From NCBI GenBank assembly GCA_050011755.1, contig JBEKIM010000214.1, positions 1 to 11,458 of the forward strand: 11,458 bases of DNA, read 5' to 3'. The position numbers and the translations under genes are program-made. The notes beneath the pieces were generated by a model. It was not told the DNA's origin. It made no database searches and saw nothing but the letters and a program-made list of their open reading frames with translations. This document shows, in pieces, positions 1 through 6,153 of this stretch. Each line of letters begins with the position of its first letter. The first letter of the stretch is position 1. This stretch comes from Bog-159 sp050011755. Lineage in GTDB: Bacteria; Acidobacteriota; Terriglobia; Bryobacterales; Bryobacteraceae.

Positions 1-1028
1 TCGCGGACAAATCCATTGACGCCGTTTGCATCTCCACTCCGGACCACTGGCACGCCTATATGACCGTGGAAGCCTGTAAGGCGGGAAAGGATGTCTTCGT
101 CGAAAAACCCGCCTGCAAGTTTGTGGAGGAAGGTCAAAAAATGGTGCAGGCCGCGCGCAAATACAAGCGCGTGGTGCAAGCGGGCACGATGCAGCGTTCC
201 GGCGGTTATTTTCAGAAGGCAGCGGAAATCGTCAAGAGCGGCAGCCTGGGGCACGTGACATTTTGTCATGCCTTCCAAAGTGGGATGACCGTACAACACG
301 GCTTCGGCAATCCCCCCGACAGCGATCCGCCCTCGGATCTCGATTGGGATCTCTGGCTGGGACCCGCGCCAAAGGTTCCCTTCAATCCGAACCGCTGGGG
401 CGTGAAGGCCGCCACTTTCCCGACATTCCGGTATTTCTGGGATTACGCGGGCGGCGCCATGACCGACTGGGGCGTACACTTAATCGATCCGATCCATCAG
501 TGCTTCGGCGATCCGATGCCACTGGCGGTGACGGCGCTGGGCAGCAAATTCTATGTGGAAGACAATACCCAGACGCCCGATACGATGCAGGCCACATTTT
601 ATTACGAGAATTTCCTTTCCGGTTACGAAAGCCGGACGTGCAACCCGCTGCCGATGTTCGGGCTCGGCCAGGGCGCGGGCACGGTAATCCATGGCACGGA
701 AGCCTCTGTTTTCGTGAACCGGGGCGGGTGCCACCTGATTCCCAATAACAGGTCGAAGGAGCCGGAGACATGGGAGAAAAACCGGGAGATGGCGGATATG
801 AATGTGCCTCACTGGCGGAATTTCCTGGAATGCATCCGGACGCGGGAAAATCCGATCAGTGAAATCGAAACGTGCGTACGCTCGTCCACGGTGTGCGTGT
901 TGGCGAATCTTGCGATGCGCTTCCGATCCCGCATCGATTGGGACCAGGACAAATGGACGTGCGCGCAAAGCGAGATGCGGCCGAACCTGATGGCCACTTA
1001 TCGGGAACCGTGGAAGCTGGAAGTCTAG
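1..1028 (+). CDS. Gfo/Idh/MocA family oxidoreductase, 5' truncated
   Basis: This is the 3' part of an NAD(P)-dependent sugar or polyol dehydrogenase-like protein. The reading frame is open from base 3, without a start codon in the window, to the TAG at 1026-1028, about 341 residues. It opens inside the Rossmann domain: DAVCISTPDHWH is the end of the nucleotide-binding half, and the family EKP motif, whose lysine is catalytic, is at 102-110. The second domain carries TDWGVHLID at 462-488; its Asp (465-467) and His (477-479) match the conserved pair of the family. The missing N-terminus should hold the GxGxxG dinucleotide loop and possibly a Tat leader, which many acidobacterial and planctomycete members have. 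The substrate cannot be read from the sequence. It converges on the DUF4159 gene with 36 bases between stops, so they are not one operon. Confidence 0.93.
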   Translation, partial: ADKSIDAVCISTPDHWHAYMTVEACKAGKDVFVEKPACKFVEEGQKMVQAARKYKRVVQAGTMQRSGGYFQKAAEIVKSGSLGHVTFCHAFQSGMTVQHGFGNPPDSDPPSDLDWDLWLGPAPKVPFNPNRWGVKAATFPTFRYFWDYAGGAMTDWGVHLIDPIHQCFGDPMPLAVTALGSKFYVEDNTQTPDTMQATFYYENFLSGYESRTCNPLPMFGLGQGAGTVIHGTEASVFVNRGGCHLIPNNRSKEPETWEKNREMADMNVPHWRNFLECIRTRENPISEIETCVRSSTVCVLANLAMRFRSRIDWDQDKWTCAQSEMRPNLMATYREPWKLEV

Positions 1029-1064
1029 GATTTCGTCAACCGCGCCGTACGAGGCCTGGGACCC

Positions 1065-1936
1065 CTAATGGGTCAGATCGTAAACGAAGTAGTTCATGGC
1101 GATGCGATAGGCGAGAGAGGCCCACTTCTCAGAGTATTTCGCATCATCCGACCACTCCCAGGCATCGCCTAAATCCATGTTGTGGCAGATGGCGACCATG
1201 ATGCGGCCCTGGTCGTCGCGAATGCAACGCCAATGCGGCACTTTCCCGGTTGGGCCTTTTTCGTAGGTGATACCGGTCTCAAAGATTTGCGCGCCGGGAA
1301 CCTGAAAGCGATCCTGCAGGTCATAGATTGTGTGGAAAATCGGGTCGTCAGCGGGGATGTCCTCGATGGAGCGGTCGGGAAAAACGCGGCGGATGCCGCG
1401 GACGAAAGTCTCCCATTCGTTCAGGGGCTCCCGCGTGGCGTAATCGGGATAGGGCTCCGATCCGTGAAAATCGTCGACCATGAGGAAGCCGCCGCGGAGC
1501 AATCTCTCAGTTGGCTGGCCTGCTCCTGGGGAAGCAGCCAGTGGCCAACCTCGACGGCGTACATCAGCGGCCAGTTGTAAACGTCGCCGGTACCGTCGAG
1601 GTCCACCACCTGCTCCACGGATCTTGAGTCGATGCGCGTCAGCCGGCGGACGCCGGCCAGCAAGTGCCGATCGGATCGCGGATAGTCCATGGTCCACTGG
1701 CCGGGCCACGGGCGGTTGGATCGCAGGCGAAGGCGCGAATTATCCGGATAACCGAAGATATCGGGGTAGCGAAGGCGCGCCCGGACCCAATCGTGTGGAT
1801 CGTTCCAATCGGTGGGAAGCGGGAAGTCGTTGTACTCGACCGCGGGGTATTCTTTGAAGGGTTTTTGGGCGTGCAGCAGGGCCAGGAAGCCTAAGAATCC
1901 GAAACATCCAACCGTCAGCGCGGTACGGAAGCCCAT
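1065..1936 (-). pseudogene. DUF4159 secreted protein, frameshifted
   Basis: Two overlapping minus-strand frames together make one DUF4159 protein. The first starts at the ATG at 1936 with a signal peptide (GFRTALTVGCFGFLGFLALLHAQ) and carries RLRYPDIFGY, DYPRSDRHLL and VYNWPLMYAVEVGHWLLP. Its homology stops at QLRD. The second frame takes over with LLRGGFLMVDDFHG, FPDRSIEDIPADDPIFHTIYD and RFQVPG, ending at the TAG at 1065-1067. The switch lies at about 1500-1504. The span of 872 nt is one base short of 291 codons, so one lost base explains everything; the repaired product would be about 290 residues. No slippery heptamer is seen, so programmed shifting is unlikely. It is either a real lesion or a sequencing/assembly error. 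DUF4159 proteins have a ThuA/amidotransferase-like fold and unknown function. A weak AAGGTG lies 8 bases before the start. It follows the IPT/TIG gene by 54 nt. Confidence 0.85.
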
Positions 1937-1990
1937 CGACGCACACCTTCATCGGTCAGAATAGCACCCCGGCGTAATCTCTTGCCGCGG

Positions 1991-3865
1991 CTAAGAATAC
2001 GTGTACCCGCCCGTTACGACTCTCGTTCCGCCGTTGGTGGTGACGGCGACGTCCACGCTCCCGGCAGCACCGGCGGGGGTGTTGCAAGTGATGCTGGTGT
2101 CGCCGGCGACGCTCACTGAGGTGGCTGCATTGTTACCGAACTTCACCGTAGCGCTTCCAGCGGCGAAGTTGGTTCCGGTAATGGTCACGGATTGGCCGCC
2201 GGCGGCCGGTCCGGTATTTGGTGAGATAGCGGTTACGGTAGGCGTTTCCAAGGCCAGATTATAGGGATTCAACTTGGTCTTCATGCTGGTCCACGAGCTG
2301 GAGTTGGAGGACTTCAGGTTGGCCAGGAAGTCCGTCGTGGTGGGCGTAGAGGAACTCAGGGCGTGCAAGGGGCCCCATATTGCCGATTGAAAGCGGCTCT
2401 TCACGCCCCCATCCTGAATCCAGGAGGCAGTGCTGGTCACGTCCCCGTTGACGCTGGCGGGAACACTTCCGCTGCCCGCGCCACCGGTCACGAAGCTCTG
2501 GAAGACGCCGATCATGCCTTGCGCGAACGCGCCTTCCACCTTCTCCCCCTGATTGACCGGAGGAGGGCCTAGCGGGGTAGAACCATTGCCGCTACTATCT
2601 ACTAACCCGGTGCTGGGACTGAACGAAAGGGAGCTTGGCTCGAAAATCCCTTCGAAGATCTCGGCCCAGCCTTCGATCACGGCATGGGTAGTGTTGGCCA
2701 GCATGGATTCATAGTGGGTGAGGCAAAGCGATTGAGGGCTGACCACGCCTACCGCGATCTGGGCCACCACGCCAGCCGAGGATATACCGACCTCCTGCCA
2801 CATCACCTGGTGGCTGAGTTCATGCATGATTGTGGAGCGGCTGCCCCAATCGCTTTGCGGAATGTTGACCGTACCCACGGGCCAGGAATAGGCGGTCCCG
2901 GCCGCCGCGGTCATGAAGAACTGCATACTCTGAATGCCTTTCCACGCGCCGCCGGTGATGTTGAAGAAGAAGCAGGTGTGCTCGTAGAGCATAGTGAGGA
3001 AGAACATGGCCACGTTGCGATTCTCCTGTGAGCACAACAGGTGCACCGGGCTGGTCTGGGTTCCGATGGAGGTAAGGACGTTGTTGGGATAGGACACCTT
3101 GTCGGAATCGTCGGCGTTGGTCATCCACAGGTTGTAGGCTGTCAGCCCCGTGTTCTGAACCGTCGATTCGGGGAGATTGATGGTGGGGTCGGCGATGTCG
3201 AAGTCGAACTCGAAATACACTTCCGATCCGGCGCTGATATCGAAGACCAGGCCGTGGAACTCGCCATTTTTGTCGGTCCGCGAAAAGGGCCGGTCCGGGC
3301 CGGGCGGCGGCCAGATATTCACCTTCAGGCCTTTCGGTCCGGTGTTCTGCAGGGAGCCGCCGGGAGTGGTGTACATGTACCGGACGTGATAATCCAAACC
3401 GATACGGTACACCAGCGGGTTGGCTGCAGTGGCTCCTCCGAGCGTGCCGCCCGCTACGAACTGGGTGTTCGGAAAATATCCGGGCTTGCCGTTCGCATCG
3501 TTCCAACCCTTGGTGGACCAGGAGGCCGGCAAAGCCGTAGGGCCGACGCTCAAGCCTTGGGGGCGCGCATTGAAGAAAAGATCGGGAGTGTCCTCGCCGG
3601 ATTTATCTTTCAGGTTGGCCTGAGTCTCGCTGTAATGGATGCAACCGCCGGCGTCGGTGTTTTGGGTTTCGATGAGGTCGTTGGAGACCGGATCGTTGTC
3701 CATCAGATCGACGGGCATGTTGGGGATGGGCTCGAACTTGAGGGTGGTCAGGTTCCACGCCTCGAAGCGGACGAAGATATCCATGCTCGGGACGGCGATG
3801 TGTAACGATGCGCCGATATGGGCAGCTCCGCCGAGTCGATAAGTCGAGCGCGTAAAGTCGGTCAT
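1991..3865 (-). CDS. putative zinc metallopeptidase with transthyretin-like segments and C-terminal IPT/TIG domain
   Basis: A 624-residue protein with no visible signal peptide. Residues about 31-100 and 160-222 look like two transthyretin/CNA-B-type beta domains (VRFEAWNL...MPVDLMDNDPVSND with a TDAGG turn; KVNIWPPPGP with RTDKNGEFHG). The centre has MHELSHQVMW, an HExxH zinc-protease motif (H348, E349, H352), followed by VIEGWAEIFE (E398, E402), a plausible third zinc ligand as in gluzincin-type enzymes. Residues 542-624 are an IPT/TIG Ig-like domain (PTVTAISPNTGPAAGG, ITGTNF, VTTNGG). Peptidase activity is inferred from these motifs only; I do not recognise the full-length family. The ATG at 3865 shares its A with the TAA of the upstream Pro/Thr-rich gene, so translation is probably coupled. 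Ig-like domains without a Sec leader suggest either intracellular use or export by another route. Alternative: an inactive binding protein that keeps the fold. Confidence 0.82.
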   Translation of the reverse strand: MTDFTRSTYRLGGAAHIGASLHIAVPSMDIFVRFEAWNLTTLKFEPIPNMPVDLMDNDPVSNDLIETQNTDAGGCIHYSETQANLKDKSGEDTPDLFFNARPQGLSVGPTALPASWSTKGWNDANGKPGYFPNTQFVAGGTLGGATAANPLVYRIGLDYHVRYMYTTPGGSLQNTGPKGLKVNIWPPPGPDRPFSRTDKNGEFHGLVFDISAGSEVYFEFDFDIADPTINLPESTVQNTGLTAYNLWMTNADDSDKVSYPNNVLTSIGTQTSPVHLLCSQENRNVAMFFLTMLYEHTCFFFNITGGAWKGIQSMQFFMTAAAGTAYSWPVGTVNIPQSDWGSRSTIMHELSHQVMWQEVGISSAGVVAQIAVGVVSPQSLCLTHYESMLANTTHAVIEGWAEIFEGIFEPSSLSFSPSTGLVDSSGNGSTPLGPPPVNQGEKVEGAFAQGMIGVFQSFVTGGAGSGSVPASVNGDVTSTASWIQDGGVKSRFQSAIWGPLHALSSSTPTTTDFLANLKSSNSSSWTSMKTKLNPYNLALETPTVTAISPNTGPAAGGQSVTITGTNFAAGSATVKFGNNAATSVSVAGDTSITCNTPAGAAGSVDVAVTTNGGTRVVTGGYTYS

Positions 3866-4557
3866 TATTGGGGCTCCGGTGTGGGAGACGGACTGTCTGG
3901 GTCCGGGGGCAGGTCGTTGTCGTTGAGATCACTAAACGCGGTGGGCTGCGCGACAACGGTCTCGGTACCGTCGGATGCGATATAGCTGACGGTGTAACTA
4001 GCCTTGATGGGGACTTTGTCGAATTCCATGTCGACAGTGCCGTACTCGGCCGGGTTGGCAACGAAGTTACCGGAGATCGGAGTGGTCCGGCTGTAGCCCA
4101 AGCTTGTGCCTTGGACCTTTATCTGTCCGGTTTCCGCGTTGGCTTCATCTTCGGTCAGTTCCAGGCGGATCCAGAGGGTCGACGTGGGGCTGGGCGTCGG
4201 TGTGGGTGTGGGCGTAGGTGTCGGGGTTGGAGTTGGCGTGGGTGTAGGTGTGGGAGTGGGCGTGGGCGTCGGAGTTGGCGTTGGTGTCGGCTTCGGAGTT
4301 GGGGTTGGCGTTGGAGTCGGCTTGGGAGTTGGGGATGGCGTTGGAGTTGGCGCGGCCGTGGGCGCCGGAGTAGGAGCCGGCGTCGGTGGGGCACTAGGAG
4401 CGGGAGTGGGCTCCGGAGTAGGGGTGGGCGCCCCTCCGTGGCAGGAACTGACCGGGTCGCCGACGTCGCCCGACCCGGCGTTAGCGTCGGCGTCGTTTGA
4501 CGCGGCGTCCAAGGCCTGCGAATCCGACGTCGGAGCGGGGGTTGGGTCGGGTGCCAT
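3865..4557 (-). CDS. Pro/Thr-repeat linker protein with C-terminal beta domain
   Basis: A 230-residue protein of unknown function. Residues 1-43 are acidic and Ala/Asp/Ser-rich and end in GDPVSSCHGG. Residues 44-126 are an almost uninterrupted Pro-Thr dipeptide tract (PTPTP with A, K, S or E exceptions), probably an extended linker. Residues 127-208 look like a small beta-sandwich (LWIRLELTEDEA, GTSLGYSRT, YTVSYIASDG), and the tail is again acidic and Pro-rich. No signal peptide or membrane segment is visible. The start is the ATG at 4557; the next in-frame codons upstream hit a TGA within seven codons, and no strong Shine-Dalgarno is present. Its TAA overlaps the ATG of the HExxH/TIG gene by one base, so the two products are probably made in step and may work together. 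The C-terminal beta half is real-looking coding sequence, which argues against the ORF being a repeat artefact. Confidence 0.75.
   Translation of the reverse strand: MAPDPTPAPTSDSQALDAASNDADANAGSGDVGDPVSSCHGGAPTPTPEPTPAPSAPPTPAPTPAPTAAPTPTPSPTPKPTPTPTPTPKPTPTPTPTPTPTPTPTPTPTPTPTPTPTPTPTPSPTSTLWIRLELTEDEANAETGQIKVQGTSLGYSRTTPISGNFVANPAEYGTVDMEFDKVPIKASYTVSYIASDGTETVVAQPTAFSDLNDNDLPPDPDSPSPTPEPQ
4180..4428 (-). repeat. hexanucleotide-based Pro-Thr coding repeat
   Basis: A degenerate tandem array of six-base units (plus-strand forms such as GGTGTG, GGCGTT, GGAGTT, GGTGTC), each encoding one Pro-Thr pair on the minus strand. Third positions vary, so the array has drifted and is not a fresh expansion. 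Gain or loss of one unit changes the protein by two residues without breaking the frame, so length variation rather than on/off switching is expected. The antisense strand also reads open as a Gly-Val repeat, a by-product. Confidence 0.9.
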
Positions 4558-4666
4558 AAGTGACTCAGTGTCTCACAATCCGACCGCCCTGCTGGTAGAG
4601 CCTAGCTTCAAACCTCTCACGCGCAGCCGATTGAACCGGCAATTGCGCCGCCATCCGAACAGCCCG

Positions 4667-4679
4667 GTCGAATATCGAC
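4667..4679. promoter_or_regulatory. second inverted repeat over the predicted start of transcription
   Basis: GTCGA-ATA-TCGAC is a 5-bp dyad with a 3-nt centre directly beside the first inverted repeat and covering the expected +1 region. It is short enough to be chance on its own; its position next to the other dyad is what makes it worth listing. Confidence 0.25.
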
Positions 4680-4708
4680 ATATTAACTCTACGGGAGTTA
4701 ACTGTCTA
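4680..4708 (-). promoter_or_regulatory. candidate sigma-70-type promoter for the Pro/Thr-rich and HExxH/TIG genes
   Basis: On the minus strand TAGACA (4708-4703, five of six matches to the -35 consensus) is followed after exactly 17 nt by TAATAT (4685-4680, four of six to the -10). Initiation would fall near 4673, about 116 nt before the ATG at 4557. The site was found by eye; such matches occur by chance, but the spacing and the inverted repeat inside it support it. Confidence 0.45.
4683..4701. promoter_or_regulatory. inverted repeat, candidate operator between -35 and -10
   Basis: TTAACTC-N5-GAGTTAA is a perfect 7-bp dyad with a 5-nt centre (TACGG on the plus strand). It fills the spacer of the candidate promoter and overlaps the -10 by three bases, the classical place for a repressor site. 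There is no T-run, so it is not a typical intrinsic terminator. The binding protein is unknown and no regulator gene is in the window. Confidence 0.4.
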
Positions 4709-4909
4709 CGGTTTTCCACGTTCGGGCAGACAGCTTTGCGACAGGTGCGCGGCCATCGTCCAGGTCGCATGGGGTGAAATCCGGAGTTGGCGGTCGGCCG
4801 TTCATCGTTTGAGCGGTTGGCGAAGGACAGCCAAGTATCTTGTGGAATCGGGATGAGGCCGCCGGCGCCGGAGAACAGAGCCAGGCAAGCCGCTGTATCT
4901 TCGGCGAAC

Positions 4910-6049
4910 CTATGCAAAAGTTCCGTGGAGGTGGCCCAGCACGGCGATGTCGTAATACATCTCTTTGATCGCCTGGTAATGACCGGCGGTGAGATACGAG
5001 TTTGGCAAGTGTTTGGTGTACTTGCCGGGGACATACGCACCGCGGGAAAGTTCGGCTGCCGAGTGATAATCGCCTGTGCCCCTTGGGCCGTCCGGGCCGG
5101 CCAGCAGATTGGCGACGCTAAAGATCTCGTGGCAGGAGTGGTGGCCGCCGGTTACCAGGTAGATGACAATGGCAAGCAGGTACTGTTTAAACTCTTCGCC
5201 GGTGTCCATGGTGCCAAAGGTGCGGAAAGCTTTCAACAGTTCGCCGGTCGTGCCGGATCGTCCGGCTCCGAAGGCGATATTGCGCATGTCGATGGCTTCA
5301 ATGAACGCGGAACCCTCGACGCGATCCCATTCGTCCACGCCTCGTTTACGGGACTCGCCGCCTCCGGTGGTGGTGACCAGGTGCGGGGCGACGATACCGG
5401 TGGCGTTCGTGGCTTGTGCGCCGTCGCGCTTCACCCGGCCACGGTGCTCATCGTCGTTGAACCACTGGTAAAGAAAACCCGACTTGGGCGCGACCTTGAT
5501 GCCGGTATCGTCGTATACCTTTTTCTGGGCAGTGGATAGTTGGAGTTTGCGAGTGAGGAAGTTGGCCAGGCACGAATGGATGCCCAGGATTTTGGCAATA
5601 TCGTTGCCCTGCAGTGTCTGGTATGCGGCATCCCAAGCATCCCCCGGATTATTGGGCTTATTCACGCTGGTTCCCAACCGTCCCGAGGCGGTATCGCCAT
5701 AGCAGCGAGCCTGGATCGCTTCCCCCGCGAGTTGGGTATCCCGCGCGGCGAACTGCAAGGCCCCCAGGGTGACCTTGTCCACGGCGGGCTTCACACACTC
5801 CGGATGGCGGCTGGCGTCGCCCGCCAGGAGGGTTTCAAATTCGCGGCGCCTGCGCAGGCTCATCTGCTTGTTGTACGCCACGAGTTTGAATGGGCTGGCG
5901 GGTGGCTCCAGGGTGGTCTTCCACTCGGAGTAGACCACCCGGCCGCCCATGGTCATCGCCCAGGGCCGCAGGGGCATCTTGTACGAATCGAGCGGCTCGC
6001 CTTCTTTTTCAACAAAGCCCGCCGAGCCGTCTCGAAAAAGATATTTCAT
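4910..6049 (-). CDS. hypothetical protein, unrecognised family
   Basis: A 379-residue protein that I do not recognise. It has no signal peptide; one hydrophobic stretch (YLLAIVIYLV, about 290-299) is short and leads into GGHHSCHEIF (H303, H304, C306, H307, E308), a cluster that could bind metal or be catalytic. Another possible metal ligand pair is in GIHSC (H158, C160). The C-terminus is rich in aromatics and His (GHYQAIKEMYYDIAVLGHLHGTF). Coding character is good: the frame is long, the ATG at 6049 has a GAGG Shine-Dalgarno seven bases upstream, and a promoter-like sequence precedes it. It lies upstream of the Pro/Thr-rich and HExxH/TIG pair on the same strand, but 352 nt away, so co-transcription is possible but not shown. 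The Fic HPFxxGNG motif was looked for and is absent. Confidence 0.72.
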   Translation of the reverse strand: MKYLFRDGSAGFVEKEGEPLDSYKMPLRPWAMTMGGRVVYSEWKTTLEPPASPFKLVAYNKQMSLRRRREFETLLAGDASRHPECVKPAVDKVTLGALQFAARDTQLAGEAIQARCYGDTASGRLGTSVNKPNNPGDAWDAAYQTLQGNDIAKILGIHSCLANFLTRKLQLSTAQKKVYDDTGIKVAPKSGFLYQWFNDDEHRGRVKRDGAQATNATGIVAPHLVTTTGGGESRKRGVDEWDRVEGSAFIEAIDMRNIAFGAGRSGTTGELLKAFRTFGTMDTGEEFKQYLLAIVIYLVTGGHHSCHEIFSVANLLAGPDGPRGTGDYHSAAELSRGAYVPGKYTKHLPNSYLTAGHYQAIKEMYYDIAVLGHLHGTFA

Positions 6050-6053
6050 GTAT

Positions 6054-6060
6054 CCGCCTC
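6054..6060 (-). promoter_or_regulatory. ribosome binding site of the 379-residue protein
   Basis: GAGGCGG on the minus strand, with the GAGG core seven bases before the ATG at 6049. It supports this start over later in-frame ATGs. Confidence 0.6.
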
Positions 6061-6076
6061 GCAGCCCAGTTTACGC

Positions 6077-6106
6077 AGTATAGAACGAATTCAGGGATGA
6101 AAACAA
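6077..6106 (-). promoter_or_regulatory. candidate promoter of the 379-residue protein gene
   Basis: TTGTTT (6106-6101) and TATACT (6082-6077; five of six to the -10 consensus) are 18 nt apart on the minus strand. The -35 is weak, at three of six. Initiation near 6070 would give a leader of about 20 nt carrying the ribosome site. It lies in the 104-nt gap after the PNGase A-like gene, in which no terminator hairpin with a T-run is visible. Confidence 0.45.
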
Positions 6107-6153
6107 GCGAAGCCCAAGACTCCGCCCGTCACTTTCATGAAGACGAGAAGCGA

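Larger units (their letters stand above)
4558..4909. other. 352-nt intergenic gap
   Basis: No convincing gene was found here. A minus-strand open frame crosses it (5040-4573), but it starts inside the preceding gene in another frame and its translation looks random, rich in Arg, Cys and Trp. The part from 4667 to 4708 holds the promoter and inverted repeats listed separately; the putative leader from there to the ATG at 4557 is about 116 nt. The stretch 4709-4909 shows nothing I can name; a GC-rich GCCGGCGCCGG lies near 4861, without a T-run. Confidence 0.6.

Noticed and set aside
1060..1074. GACCC-CTAAT-GGGTC hairpin holding the DUF4159 stop codon in its loop
   Set aside because: A 5-bp stem with no T-run on either side is too weak to call a terminator.
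3041..3805. 254-codon plus-strand open frame opposite the HExxH/TIG gene
   Set aside because: It lies wholly antisense to a gene with recognisable domains; the translation has no motif, and high GC makes long antisense frames common.
4180..4428. Possible CRISPR or phase-variable tract
   Set aside because: Units are six bases without spacers, so not CRISPR; unit changes keep the frame, so no on/off switching is expected.
4106..4777. 223-codon plus-strand frame encoding a Gly-Val repeat
   Set aside because: It is the complement of the Pro-Thr repeat; the minus-strand frame has a sensible beta domain and a coupled downstream gene, this one has neither.
4573..5040. 155-codon minus-strand frame across the 352-nt gap
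   Set aside because: It starts inside the 379-residue gene in another frame, and the translation has a random-looking Arg/Cys/Trp-rich composition.
5118..5144. HHSCHE segment of the 379-residue protein as a Fic or ADP-ribosyltransferase site
   Set aside because: The Fic HPFxxGNG motif is absent, and the order and spacing of an ADP-ribosyltransferase triad cannot be shown.
4787..5539. 250-codon plus-strand open frame opposite the 379-residue gene and the gap
   Set aside because: No domain is seen and most of it is antisense to a better-supported frame with its own ribosome site and promoter-like sequence.
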